A stretch of DNA of 64,000 bases from Miscanthus floridulus (taxonomy: Eukaryota; Streptophyta; Magnoliopsida; Poales; Poaceae): the NCBI RefSeq assembly GCF_019320115.1, contig NC_089587.1, forward strand, positions 104,705,158 to 104,769,157. The letters are read 5' to 3'. The position numbers were made by a program, and so were the translations under genes. Numbering within the stretch: the stretch's first letter is position 1; every line of letters begins with the position of its first letter. Under the pieces are notes generated by a model that worked only from the letters and a program-made list of their open reading frames with translations, ran no database searches and had not been told where the DNA came from. This document shows, piece by piece, positions 36,611 through 47,696 of the stretch.

Positions 36611-37553
36611 GCCGAGCTCGGCGAACGACGGATGGAGACCGAGGGCGATCGGAGGCACGGGCTTAGCATCCAACGGCCCGCGCGTGGTTGCGTGGGCGCG
36701 ACGCCAAGGAGACAGGGCCATGCCCCGGGCATGACCCCCTGGCCCGCTCCTGCCAGGGCTGTCGGCCTCCGGTCGCGTGGCGGTTGAGGCGTGGGCGGAG
36801 AAGATGAACAGGAAGGCTGACGGGTGGGGCCCGTGTGGCAGCGGCTGCAGGCAAGGGGTGAGCGGCGTGCGGGCCGGCTACGTGGGCCACGAGCGCTAGC
36901 AGGCTAGCGAGGCCGGGAGGGTGAGCTGGGCTAGCCGTTGGGAGCACGTGGGGTCTGAGGGCGAGCTGGGCCAACTCGGTTGCTTGGGCTGGCTGGGCCG
37001 CAAAGCCGAGCAGGCCAGGCTGCTGTGAGGCTTCCTTCTTCCTTTTCTTTTCTATTTTATTTTTCTTCTTCTTTGTTTTGAATTCAAATTTGGTTTAAAT
37101 TTTGAATTTCAAATTGGTGTACCTTTTAGATATGATGCCCATATCATTTATATATATATATTAGGAATTTATTTAGCTATTTTGTATAACAAAAATAGGT
37201 GTAATTTTGTTATACACAAATAGAAATAGTTTTCCTTTTAAACATTTATTCTTTGGTTTGAGTAATAATTATTTTATGCTGTGTTTCTTTAAAGGAGTTT
37301 TTAGGCATTGCATAAAACAGATGAAAATCTAAATCACCATTTTAGTTAACATTATATGCTATGTTTCTTTTGTCAGTATTTAGATAAACATGATTAACAA
37401 TGGCATGCCATGCTTGTGTGATGACTTAGGTTGGGGTTAGACCTAATGCAACTCTTAGGTTGGATTTCTATACATGACACTCATCAACACATGGGAGTTT
37501 TAAGAAAAAATTTGTAGTTGGTATTTTTGTGTATGGATTTTTGGGTTGTTAGA

Positions 37554-37760
37554 ACTTTCCCCAGCACCCCTCTGATAAGCAGGAGGGGAGCAACCGAGGT
37601 AGCGGCGACGACGAAATCGATTGTAGCGAGGGGCAGGGGCGGAGGAGCGACCAAGAAGGAATTGAGGAGATCCAACACGTCATGACTCACGAATCAGGAT
37701 GCTGGATTTATCTAAAAAAAGGATTCGGGATGCTGGATGCGCCATCTTCTCCCTTTCTGT
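37554..37760 (-). other. 5' UTR and upstream part of MED15-like gene, distal side
   Basis: After the second ACTTT the minus strand continues a GC- and C-rich leader (TCGTCGTCGCCGCTACC) that would join 17880 once B is removed. Beyond about 37700 it passes into AT-rich upstream sequence. I see no clear TATA box. Confidence 0.5.
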
Positions 37761-38344
37761 GGGCGTCTCGGCGATAATAAAAGTGAGCAAGTCAAGGCTC
37801 ATTGGCCCCAATATTAGCCTATTTCATCATCTATATTATCTATATCTATACCTATCTATATCTATTTTCTCTAATTATTTTTACATGTCGTATTAGCTTT
37901 GTCCTAAATTAGATATTTGTATCTTTGACCACCGGTTCAAAAAATATATTGTTCATAACACAATACTGATATTTTTAGATTCACTATTGAAAAGGATCTA
38001 GCATGCGGGGTGACTAGGCCTGTTAAAACAAAACTCCTTCGCCGCGGTCAGTAACAGGTGCGGCACTACTGCACTTTTACGCGTCGAGCAAAACTGCGGT
38101 GGTGTCGTGTATCAGAGCACCTCGAAGGGACAATTCAAAAGCTACCAAATAGAACTTAGATCGAGTAAATTACTAATGCTTCTAAAGGCACGTTGAACCT
38201 ATTTCACCACTTGAATGAGGTCACAAGCTTATGCACAAGTAGATTGGGAGCAAACCCTGAAATCATCGACAAACAAGTAGAGCGCAACACAAATAGCAAG
38301 AATACAAGAGACAAGGTGTTTATCTCGTGGTTTAGCTCGCCACT
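37761..38344. other. No gene seen; microsatellite
   Basis: Upstream sequence of the MED15-like gene. A (TATC)n-like run lies at about 37835-37875. The stretch at 38193-38335 is open on the plus strand but shows no recognisable motif. Confidence 0.5.
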
Positions 38345-38690
38345 ACGTGATAGATTAGGGGTAGCACCAATTGAAGAAAAATTTGTCCAACACCGGTTGA
38401 GATGGTTTGGACATGTCCAACGGAGGCCTCCAGAGGCACCGGTGCGCAGTGGAATCCCAAACCAAGATAGTAACGTGAAGAGAGGCAGAGGAAGACCGAA
38501 GTTGACTTGGGTAGAGGCAATAAAATGAGACTTGAAAGGATGGAATATATCCAAAGACTTAGCCTTAGATAGAAGTGCTTGGAAAACAGCTATTCACGTG
38601 CCTGAACCTTGATGGCTTCTGCTGGGTTTCAATTTTAGCCTATCTCAACTTAATTGGAACTTAAAGGCTTTATTGTTGTTGTCGTAAACA
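38345..38690 (+). mobile_element. RTE-type LINE 3' fragment
   Basis: The plus strand reads RDRLGVAPIEEKFVQHRLRW and RGRGRPKLTW, then the same 3' UTR as at 16550-16740 and a TTGTTGTTG tail. Only the last 350 bases are present. I could not define a target duplication. Confidence 0.85.
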
Positions 38691-39009
38691 TTTAGGTTGA
38701 CATCTCTAATTCTCTATGGATTGATAAGACCATCTGAAAGGCCCTTCAGTAAGGCATAACTTTCTACGAGAGGCCCTTTTGACTGGATTCAATGTTGGTC
38801 GGAAAGTCCCTCTCTATCAAAAAAATAAAAAAAGGGAAAATGTCAGTAGCTAAACCATGATACCCATACCCCTGACACTCATGCTGCCTCGTTTGTTTCG
38901 CAGGAATATAACTCGGCTGCTGATGCTCAAGCTAACTTTGCAGTAGAACTTCCTGGTACGCTTGCTGTGTAACCTTGTGAATTACTGGCTTCTATGCTAA
39001 TTGTATTAG

Positions 39010-39157
39010 ACCTGCGTCTGGTTTGTTTGAGCTGGTTTGACTTATAAGCCATGGATGAAAGTACTGTTAGCTGGTTTAGTGTGAGAGAAAAATATTTTTC
39101 GTTTGCTGATAAACCATGGCTTATAAACTAGATACGAGCAAGCGAACTGGGTGCTAA
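39010..39157. mobile_element. MITE-like inverted repeat
   Basis: GGTTTGTTTGAGCTGG…TTATAAGCCATGG on the left is answered by CCATGGCTTATAAACTAG…AGCGAACTGGG on the right, with AAAATATTTTT in the centre, so the strand can fold on itself. It resembles small grass hAT-like or Mutator-like MITEs. Ends are approximate and no target duplication is assigned. Confidence 0.6.
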
Positions 39158-39188
39158 TTTGTTTGTCTCTACAGTTGGTGAAGTTCAA

Positions 39189-40481
39189 TAGGGTCGGGAA
39201 CGGTCGGGAAGACACCGTAACCATTCCCGCTCCTGCATTATATGACCGGGAACGGTAGCGGGAACGGGAAAGCCGGACGGGAAAACGAATTCGATATTAC
39301 GGGATATCGGGAACGGAATACTTCGATCAGGAACATGTCGATTACGATCAGGAATCGATAACACAAAAACGGGAACATCGATATACATGTAACCACTTAA
39401 AACAGTTAGCTCGACGTAATAATTGCAACCATGCATATACGGATGAAAGCAACGCAGAATGACAGCAACATATCCACACCACAGCTTGAGTGCTTGACAG
39501 AATGACAGATTGACAGCAACACAGAACAAAAAAAAAGAAGAAGAGATGTCTACTAAATACACACGGGCTTCTGCCAAGAGAAGTGGAAATGCAGAGATTA
39601 TCACATCAGCACAACTGACCTCGCCGGATGCACGATCTCGAGCGCGCTCACGTCCTTGGTAACGGACTTCAGGAGCACCTCCTACGTCCTCACCCGGGAG
39701 AGTAGCTTCAGCCCGAAGCTGCAACAAACAGAAAACAGTCAGCGCATAAGCCCAACGACCCGGCATCATTTCGCCATCTCCAAATCAATCCTAGCCGAGC
39801 CTTGAACTCACCTATGGATCCGGCTCTTCATCGACCCCTCCGGCGCGCTCCCGAACCTGATCCACGCCCTGTTCATCTGCAAATCCAAACCAATCCATCA
39901 GAAAACCCAAATGCGGGCGACGCCACGGGTACCCGCACGAGCGTGGCTGTGGGGTGGGAGGCGGGCACCTTGTCAGCGACAAAGTCAACGACGACCTCGG
40001 CCTTCTCCGGCGCCGTGCGGCCCCCGAAGGAGATGCCGCGCTAGAGATCCCTCAGAGTCGGCAGCGGCGGAAGGGCGCCATCGGCAGCGGACGCTGCGGC
40101 GGAGGCGCGCGGGAGGGCGAAGCACCAGGCGCGGCCCTTGACGGGGAAGACGACGACGCGGGTCTGCATCGCGCGGCACAGCGTGGCGAGGTGGGAGTGG
40201 GAGTGGGAGCAACCGAGCAAGGGCAGGGGGCACGGTGCGGGAGGCGGCGGCGTGGGGGAGGCCTTAAAAACGGGAATTTCCCGCGGGAGTTTTCCTGTAC
40301 AAATACGGGATCCGCAAATTTGGTCGGGAAAACACTCTAACCGATTTCGATCCCGGATTCGTCATATTTTGCCGAATTTTTTCCCGAATCCGTTTTTTCC
40401 CGAGAAAATGATATCCGGTCGGGAATTCCGGTATTCGGTGTCGGTCGGTACGGGAATTTCCCGTTCCCGCTTTCATCCATA
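39189..40481. mobile_element. Nonautonomous hAT-like element carrying host-gene exons
   Basis: The 8-base duplication AAGTTCAA flanks it (39181-39188 and 40482-40489), the length expected for hAT. The ends are TAGGGTCGGGAACGG and, from the other side, TATGGATGAAAGCGGG, imperfect inverted repeats like those of plant hAT elements that begin TAGGGATGAAA. Both subterminal zones are full of GGGAA and TTCCC motifs, possible transposase sites. There is no transposase ORF. The centre holds a GC-rich captured gene fragment. Confidence 0.75.
39620..40169 (-). pseudogene. Captured Mit_KHE1-family gene fragment (three exons)
   Basis: Minus strand exons 40169-39969, 39876-39812 and 39718-39620 have GT/AG borders (GTGCCC, TTTGCAG, GTGAGT, TTGCAG, GTCAGT) and consistent phase. 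Recognisable pieces are MQTRVVVFPVKGRAWCFA, GGRTAPEKAEVVVDFVADK, EGSMKSRIH, FGLKLLSRV and LKSVTKDVSALEIVHPA, the N-terminal part of plant mitochondrial K+/H+ exchange-related proteins as I recall the family. Two TAG stops interrupt it and the C-terminal half is absent. It lies wholly inside the hAT-like element, so it is a transduplicate, not the working gene. Confidence 0.78.
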
Positions 40482-40513
40482 AAGTTCAAGAGCAGTCGAA
40501 CTTTTCATGCTAG

Positions 40514-40890
40514 CAGTTTTGTTGTGCTCAAGTGTGGTTTGTGCTGTGGGACTGAATCTACGTCACGTTTGTTCAGTTCCCATTGACAGAAAAGGAAGAG
40601 ACTAAACAACAGCTGTAGTGGAAGTGGTAGTCGGTCTGATATATCTACAGGGTATTGAACAGACTGAGATGCAATATTGGGTAGATTCCTAGGAAATTTA
40701 ATCGTCTCAAAATTCTAGATAGTGCACTGTGCACAAGTTGATATGTCCAGGACCGGTGTTTGCTGATATATTCGGAACATATTACTACTAGAATGAAGGG
40801 ATGCACCCTGAAACTTTTGTTACTCTTTTCTGTATGTTGGTTACTTGGTTTGTGTAGGTGAGGCTAAAGTATAAATTAATTCAAAGCATG
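40514..40890. other. No feature seen
   Basis: Downstream of the host-gene tail: mixed AT-rich sequence with no ORF, repeat or known motif. It could be 3' UTR and flank of that gene. Confidence 0.5.
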
Positions 40891-40892
40891 TA

Positions 40893-41155
40893 CTCCCTCC
40901 GTCCCAAAAAGAATAACATTATGATATGCGTACTGGTCAAACTTTCTCAAATTCGACTAGTTTTATAGAAAAATATTAGCAACATTTGTATCACTAAAGA
41001 AAATTATTATAAAAATATATTCTACGATTTATCTAATGATACTAATTATGCATTATAAATATAAATATTCTTTTATATGTAATCGATCAAAGCTAAAAAT
41101 ATTTGACTTCTCAAAAAGTGAGAATGACATTCTTTGTTGTGCGGGGCGGAGGGAG
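40893..41155. mobile_element. Stowaway MITE
   Basis: The ends CTCCCTCCGTCCCAAA and, inverted, GGGGCGGAGGGAG are the Stowaway terminal repeats of grasses. TA is duplicated at 40891-40892 and 41156-41157. It is 263 bp, AT-rich, without ORF. Stowaways are moved by Tc1/mariner-type transposases. Confidence 0.93.
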
Positions 41156-41304
41156 TATGTTTGAAGAAACAAAAACTTTCTATCAACCTATCTTTTCACT
41201 TGCTACAGGTAATCCTTAGATGTCCTTGGCTAAGTAAGACAATAACATAAGAAGTCATCAATAAAGAGAAATTAATATTTTCACCACCCCATTAAAAAGG
41301 AACA

Positions 41305-41480
41305 ATCGTAAGGGCATGTACAGCGCGTCGGTTTGCGTCGTCTGCATCGTGCGATTTTTATAGAAAGAACCCTCGCGCGTAGCTCCCAAGGCAAGGCCGT
41401 TGTCTCGCGAGACGACAGCAACGGGCTCGTGCTCCCAGGTATACTCGCCGCAAGACGCCGCGCTGTACACAGGGCGTCGT
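41305..41480. mobile_element. Possible GC-rich MITE
   Basis: GGGCATGTACAGCGCG on the left is answered by CGCGCTGTACAC on the right. GGGCATGTACA starts resemble grass hAT-like MITEs. The interior is rich in CGTCG and GACG. Borders and target duplication are unclear. Confidence 0.4.
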
Positions 41481-41541
41481 CTCTAGGCGACGAGTTGTGG
41501 GATCCACTGCGGCACTCAGGCCACCATACGCGGGAGTGAAA

Positions 41542-43256
41542 TGTCCTAATATGGCTAGAGGGGGGTGAATAGCCTATTTAAAAATCTACAAATCAACTAG
41601 AGCAATTTGATTAGTATGACAAATAGCGAAATACAAACTTGCTCTTGCTCTACAAGGGTTGCAAGCCACATATCCAACAATTCTAGTTGTAATGATTACT
41701 AGACACACAACTTGCAATGTTACTACTCACTAAGAGCTCTCAATCTTACTACTCTAAAGAACTCCACTAGATGAACTTAAAATAACAAAGCAAGCTCTCA
41801 ATTCTAATTATACTAAAGAGCTTGCCACAACTAGTTTGCAAGAATATAAATGAGTGAGTAGGGTGATTATACCGCCGTATAGAGGAGTGAACCAATCACA
41901 GGATGAATACTAAATCAATCACCAGGAGAATACCAAGGAGCAAGAGACAACCAATTTTTCTCCCGAGGTTCACGTGCTTGCCGGCACACTAGTCCCCGTT
42001 GTGTCGACCAACACTTGGTGGTTCGGCGGCTAAGAGGTGTTGCACGAACCTCGTCCACACAATTGGACACCGCAAGAACCTACCCACAAGTGAGGTAACT
42101 CAATGACACGAGCAATCCACTAGAGTTACCTTTCGGCTCTCCGCCGGGGAAGGCACAAGACCCCTCACAATCACCATGATCAGAGCCAGAGACAATCACC
42201 AACCTCCGCTCAACGATCCTCGCTGCTCCAAGCCATCTAGGTGACGGCAACCACCAAGAGTAACAAGTGAATCCCACAGCGAAACACGAATGTCAAGTGC
42301 CACTAGATGCAATCACTCAAGCAATACACTTGGATTCTCTCCCAATCTCACAATAATGATGAAACAATGATGGAGATGAGTGGAAGGGCTTTTGCTAAGC
42401 TCACAAGGTTGCTATGTCAATGCAAATGGCCAAGAGGTTGAGCTTGAGCCGGCCATGGGGCTTAAATAGAAGCCCCCACGAAATAGAGCCGTTGTATCCT
42501 TTCACTGGGCACAACTCGGGGTGACCGGACGCTCCGGTCAGTTCGACCGGACGCAGGTTCCCAGCGTTCGGTCGCCCGATGCTTGCCACATGTCATCGGC
42601 TTCATGTCGGTGGCATAAGTCAGCACTGACCGAACGCACCCTGCCAGTGTCCGGTCACTCTTCGCGCCAGCGTCTGGTCACTACACCACCAGCGTCCGGT
42701 CACTCTATGAACCCCTGTCTTTTCTGTCTAGGGTGTCGGTGGCACCGTCGGACTGTCCACACTCTATGGGCAGACACTCCGCCGGTGAAGTTTATAACCC
42801 TTGCTCAAATGTGCCAACCACCAAGTGTATCACCTTGTGCACATGTGTTGGCATATTTTCACAAACATTTTCAAGGGTGTTAGCACTCCACTAGATCCTA
42901 AATGCATATGCAATGAGTTAGAGCATCTAGTGCCACTTTGATAACTGCATTTCAATATGAGTTTCACCCCTCTTAATAGTATGGCTATCTAACCTAAATG
43001 TGATCACACTCGCTAAGTGTCTTGATCACCGAAACAAAATGGCTCCTACTATTTATACCTTTGCCTTGAGCCTTTTGTTTTTCTCTTTCTTCTTTTCAAG
43101 TTCAAGCATTTGATCATCACCATGCCATCACCATCGTCATGATCTTCGCCATTGCTTCATCACTTGGAGTAGTGCTACCTATCTCATAATCACTTTGATA
43201 AACTAGGTTAGCACTTAGGTTTTCATCAATTAACCAAAACCAAACTAGAGCTTTCA
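41542..43256 (-). repeat. E3 3' LTR
   Basis: On the minus strand it starts TGAAAGCTCTAGTTTGG and ends near TTAGGACA, 1715 bp. It has the Sirevirus LTR plan, with GACCGGACGC/GCGTCCGGTC arms at 42512-42715, but is clearly diverged from the E1/E4 LTR. Confidence 0.8.
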
Positions 43257-44370
43257 ATCTCCCCCTTTTTGGTAATTGATGACAACCCTTACACAAAGAT
43301 ATGAATTGAGATTTAATTGAATCTATGTTGCTTGCCCAAGCATATTTACCATGTATAAAAAATATGGACAAGTTTCATGAACTCCAAATGGTAGCAATTG
43401 CCCCCCCCCCCCCGTACATATGTGCTAAGAGTTTGGATTGTAGCTTGCACATATGCTTAGATAGGAAATATAGGAGACAATTTCTATCGTCTGATGCTAA
43501 GGTATAAGAGATGGACCTTTAAAGCGTGATACCAATCGGAGTGCACCAATATACCATCCTTAGCACCATTAGTAACTATACATTCATAAAAACTAGAATA
43601 CCCCATGAGATCAACATTACAAGCAAGGGTCTAGTTTCCATAAAATGAACATAAGTCTAGTTACTTTAGCCTATGCATGTTAGTTTTTCATTTCACCATT
43701 CAAGCATATAACTAGCATACACCACACAAGCATGGATATTGAAATTTAAAACTTATGCCATGCAAGCAAATATATGAAATGCACATTCAAATACAACGTA
43801 CAAGTTTATGAGCTTTCTCCCCCTACTTGTGTGTATTTTTTATTGATCCCCTTACAATGTCATTTCATTTGTTTGCTCCTCCTATCTTACTATCTTTGTG
43901 AATTTCTCTCCCCTTTGTCAACAATTAGCACAAAAGGTGAGCTCAAATTATAGATAGGTTGAGGTGAAATCATGTGAAATGAGGATTATTTTCCCAATTT
44001 GGTTCAATTTAGATCACTTGAAAAAGATATTTAACTCGGTTTAATCCAAGGACAAGCTTCTTCACACCTCTAAATAAGGGTTATCTTGTACCATGTTGAG
44101 TTAAACACTTATAGCTTGTTTTCTAGATCAAATACTAGGTTTACAAGCCCACAAACATGTCATATGTTACCACTAGATCATTTCAAACATACAAGCAATA
44201 GTGGTACCATACAAGCATCAAATTTATTTGATTTTCATGAATGAGCCTATTCAAATGTGAAAAATGTCTAGATGCACTAAACATGTCCTTAGTAAGGATG
44301 TATGCCATGCCAATCAACTTTTACCTTGGATTGCTCGAAGGAGAGGCGTGTCATATAAGTGGGGGGTGCA
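43257..44370 (-). other. E3 3' noncoding region
   Basis: A purine tract (minus strand AAAAAGGGGGAGAT) lies at 43257-43270 next to the LTR, with a second G-rich tract at about 43808-43818. A run of 13 C lies at 43401-43413. The rest is AT-rich with no ORF of note. Confidence 0.7.
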
Positions 44371-46030
44371 TCAACACATATTGGAGAAGTCAAGTATGTT
44401 CAATTCATTCCTTAGCTTGCAAAACCTCTTTTCATCAAGTGGCTTGGTGAAGATATCAGCAAGTTGATCTTTGGTGCCCACACTCTCAATGCAAATGTCC
44501 CCTTTTTGTTGGTGATCTCTTATGAAATGATGGCGGACATCAATATGCTTTGTTCTTGAATGTTGAACCAGGTTGTTGGTGAGCTTTACGACACTCTCAT
44601 TGTCACATAGCAATGGCACTTGTTTGAATTTAATTCCAAAGTCACTCAAAGTAGCCTTCATCCAAAGTAATTAAGCACAACAACTTCCGGCCGAAATGTA
44701 CTCTGCTTCGGCGGTTGAAAGTGCTATACTATTTTGCTTCTTTGATGACTAAGACACAAGTGATCTTCCCAATAGTTGACATGTGCCCGATGTGCTCTTT
44801 CTCTCAACTTTGCATCCCGCATAATCGAAGTCTGAATATCCAATCAACTCATATCTAGCTCCTTTGGGATACCACAATCCAACATTTTGTGTATGCTTCA
44901 AGTACCTCAATATTCTCTTTATTGCTTTCAAATGACTTTCTCTTGGTGAGGCTTGGAATCTAGCACACATGCATACACTAAATATCACATCTGGCCTTGA
45001 TGCGGTCACATAGAGTAGGAGTCCAATCATAGACCGATACATCTTTTGATCCACCATGTTGCCACTAGCATCACTATCCAAGCTCCCACTTGTCCCCATT
45101 GGTGTACTGATAGCTTTACTATCATCCATTCCAAACTTCTTGAGCATGTCCTTGATATACTTGCCTTGACTCACAAATATGTCATTCTTCATTTGCTTGA
45201 TTTGAAGACCAAGGAAGTAACTGAGCTCTCCAATCATAGACATCTCAAACTCACTTGCCATCATCTTGCCAAACTCCTCACAAAAATCTTGATTCGTTGA
45301 CCCAAATATGATGTCATCAACATAGATTTGCATTACAAATAAGTCATTTCCAAACTTCTTGGTAAAGAGAGTGGTGTCAACCTTTCCCATCTTGAATCCC
45401 TTAGAGAGTAGGAAATCCCTCAATCTCTTATACCATGCTCTTGGTGCTTGTTTCAATCTATATAAAGCCTTTTCTCAACTTGTAAACATGGTTGGGTTTC
45501 TTTTCATCTTCAAAACCAGGAGGTTGCTCAACATACACAAGCTCATTGATGTACCCATTGAGAAATGCACTCTTCACATCCATTTGGTACAACTTGATGT
45601 TGTGGGCACAAGCATAGGCTAACAAAATCCTAATTGCTTCTAGTCTTGCAACCGAGGCATATGTTTCTCTAAAGTCAAGACCTTCAACTTGAGTGTAACC
45701 TTGAGCCATTAATCTTGTTTTGTTCCTTATTACTATCCCATCTTGATCTTGCTTGTTCCGAAAGACCCACTTGGTTCCAATCACATTATGATCCTTAGGC
45801 CTCTCAACTAACTCCCATACTTGGTTTCTTATGAAGTTGTTTAGCTCTTCATGCATAGCATTGACCCAATCAATATCCTTCAAAGCTTCATCTATCTTCT
45901 TAGGTTCAATGGATGACACAAATGAGAAGTGCTCACAAAATGAAGCCAATCATGATCTAGTTTGCACACCTCTTGAAATATCACCAATGATAGTGTCCAA
46001 TGGATGATTTCTTGCAACATTGGTTGAAGC
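44371..46030 (-). pseudogene. E3 pol C-terminal part: RT and RNase H
   Basis: RT: GTKWVFRNKQDQDGIVIRNK, KLYQMDVKSAFLNGYI, then a frameshift near 45460 where KLRKALYGLKQAPRAW is expected, then the catalytic YVDDIIFGST (about 45330-45300). RNase H: a KQNS(I/V)ALST-type motif, LLCDNESVVKLTNN, RTKHIDVRHHFIRDH and ADIFTKPLDE. Two TAG stops lie between RT and RNase H. The order and the GFEDEKKPNHVYKL spacing are those of Sirevirus pol. Integrase and gag lie beyond the interruption. Confidence 0.88.
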
Positions 46031-46462
46031 TAGAAGCATCTAGGCCCCTAGTTGGGTTTCGGTGATTAATGACAATACGTGATTACTGTGACTAACGTGT
46101 GTTTTGTAGAGGCAATTAAGTTAGGTCACGGTAATGGCGATCGATTGGGCAATCAAGGTGGTCATGCCCCTACGATGGAAATCATTTTGGTTTTCAAAGG
46201 ATAGACGACAAGGTTAAGGGTGGACTAGTTCTAAGTGTTGATTGGAGTTGGAGAGACACTTAGAGTAGTTTAGGACTTTGTTTTTCCTTTGGCCATACTA
46301 TTAAGGGGGGTATGGACGGGTAGCTTGACCTAGGTGAGTCTAGTGAGTTAGGTGTGGTGCACACTTGTTAAAACTAGCACTAGGTAGCTTCACAATAGCC
46401 CTTTGATCCAATGGAGCAAACTTCATTCACATATGATCGAGAGTTGGAAGTGAATAGAGGGT

Positions 46463-46910
46463 CAAATACTGACTGGACGCTAGCTCTGGTGTGACTGGAC
46501 GCTAGCTCTGGGTCCGGTCAGTTCATTTGACCAAGGTGAAAGCGTCTAGAAGTGACCGGACATAGAGAGATCAAGTGACCGGATGTTGAGGGCCAGCGTT
46601 CGATCGACTCCAGTAAGGTCTCAAAGAGGGAGAATCCTGATCGGACGCATTCGATCAATACTGACCGAACGCTGATCAGGTTTTGGCTATTGACCGGACA
46701 CTGCTCAGCAAGTGATCGGACGCTGGGGGTCCAGCATCCGGTCGATATTAGTAAGGTTCCAGTGAGGGGAAACATGACCGGACATGTCCGGTCAGTGCTG
46801 ACCGGACGCTAGCTAGCATCCGGTCAACACTTAACCACTGGAGTTCGGGGTGTACTGACCAGAGCATCCGGTCAACATGACCAGAGCGTCCAGTCACACC
46901 ACAGAGGCAC
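46463..46910. repeat. Palindromic (T)GACCGGACGCT arm array in E4 LTR
   Basis: More than ten copies of a 10-12 base arm, such as TGACCGGACGCT, occur in both orientations (AGCGTCCGGTCA, CATCCGGTCAAC), upstream of the TATA box. LTR palindromes of this kind are typical of Sireviruses and may bind a host or element factor. The same arms recur at 8124-8400, 42512-42715 and 53739-54000. Confidence 0.75.
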
Positions 46911-46936
46911 ATAACGGTTCATTTTTTAGCCAGTGT

Positions 46937-46944
46937 TATAAATA
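46937..46944 (+). promoter_or_regulatory. TATA box of E4 5' LTR
   Basis: TATAAATA, 24 bases after the last palindrome arm. RNA start expected about 30 bases on. Confidence 0.7.
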
Positions 46945-47645
46945 CAACCTCCACTCGTGTGTGGGGGTACTTTTGCTCATTCCAATAGCTGAGAAACACC
47001 TTAGAGAGTGCCAAGAAGAGCAAGGTCCTAGTGAGGTGATTGAGATTTGAGAATCCCAAAGAGAGCCCTCATTAGTGAAGATCAAGAGTATCAAAGTGTG
47101 CATCCACCCTTCTCATTAGGCTTGTCATGGTCAAGTGAGAGTTCGTGCTTGTTACTCTTGGTGATCGCCATAACCTAGACGTCTTGGTGATGATTGGGAG
47201 CTTGGTGATCATCTAGAGAGCTTGTGGATGACCCAACTCAAGTTGTGAGCGGCTGTGGGTGATTTACCACGATGGAGTGTCGAAGAATCAACCCATAGAG
47301 AGCACTTGATCCTTGCGCGGATCAAGGGGGGGGGCTACACCCTTGCGCAGGTGCTCCAACGAGGACTAGTGGGGAGTGGTGACTCTCTGATACCTCAGCA
47401 AAACATCGCCGTGTTCCTTCTTCTCTATTTACTTTGAGCAATTCAATTCTTGTCTTTACATTCATAGAATTGCCATGCTAGAGTAGGATTGGAATTTAGG
47501 TTGCAAGTCTTTTATGTGGTAGAACAATTAGAAACATTTTCTAGGCACAAGGGGTTGATTGGGCTATCCATAGGATTTAATTATTGCAAAGTAATTTAGA
47601 ATTAGTCCAATTCACCCCCCTCTTGGGCATTTTGATCCTTTCAAT

Positions 47646-47658
47646 TGGTATTGGAGCC
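47646..47658 (+). other. E4 primer binding site
   Basis: TGGTATTGGAGCC, near the complement of initiator methionine tRNA (TGGTATCAGAGCC). Confidence 0.85.
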
Positions 47659-47696
47659 TCGTGCCCACGTATTTAGGCTTAACCGCCTAGAGCAAG

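Larger units (their letters stand above)
17886..37553 (-). mobile_element. B: Ty3/gypsy element in the MED15-like 5' UTR
   Basis: Minus-strand element of 19.7 kb including nested element A. Target duplication ACTTT lies at 17881-17885 and 37554-37558. Order on the minus strand: 5' LTR 37553-33184, primer site, leader ORF (33024-31792), gag-pol (31430-27936), then the 3' LTR in two pieces (27935-26842 and 19065-17886) around A. The domain order gag, protease, RT, RNase H, integrase zinc finger, and a gag with WW-like core and CX2CX4HX4C knuckle, indicate a gypsy element, probably chromovirus-like. Pol ends after the integrase zinc finger and joins the LTR interior, so a deletion removed the integrase core, purine tract and 5' part of the 3' LTR. 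Confidence 0.88.
33184..37553 (-). repeat. B 5' LTR, 4370 bp
   Basis: On the minus strand it runs from TCTAACAACCC (37553, presumably once TGTAACAACCC) to the primer site. U3 is AT-rich (37553-37030). A TATA box lies at 36610-36604, followed by a GC-rich leader and a long U5-like part. ORFs of up to 242 codons in the GC-rich block (35460-36970) occur on both strands and lack recognisable domains. Confidence 0.88.
38904..40513 (+). pseudogene. Last two exons of an unidentified host gene, split by a hAT-like element
   Basis: An exon at 38904-38955 (acceptor TTTCGCAG, donor GTACGC) reads EYNSAADAQANFAVELP. After an intron with a MITE, a second exon begins at 39175 (acceptor TCTCTACAG), is broken at 39188 by the element at 39189-40481 and resumes at 40490, ending in TAG at 40511-40513. 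Phases agree and the joined end is short and acidic. I do not recognise the gene. No upstream exons are found. Confidence 0.5.
41542..46030 (-). mobile_element. E3: Sirevirus-like Ty1/copia element, 5' part displaced
   Basis: On the minus strand, RT and RNase H (46030-44371) are followed by about 1.1 kb noncoding sequence, a purine tract and a complete 3' LTR. The 5' portion stops at 46030 because E4 is inserted there, and should resume outside the window. GAAGC at 46026-46030 is the probable target duplication. Unlike E1 and E4, there is no extra ORF between pol and the LTR. Confidence 0.85.
46031..47643 (+). repeat. E4 5' LTR
   Basis: It begins TAGAAGCATCTAGGCCCC (E1 has TGAAAGCATCTAGG) and ends ATCCTTTCA before the primer site, 1613 bp. 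A TATAAATA box lies at 46937-46944. The start is set by comparison with E1 and by the end of E3 coding sequence. Confidence 0.85.

Noticed and set aside
35463..36974. ORFs of up to 242 codons on both strands
   Set aside because: GC-rich part of the B LTR around its own TATA box. Residue bias and two-strand overlap point to chance frames.
43401..43413. Run of 13 cytosines as an assembly or functional signal
   Set aside because: Homopolymers are common in decayed retrotransposon spacers and no motif surrounds it.
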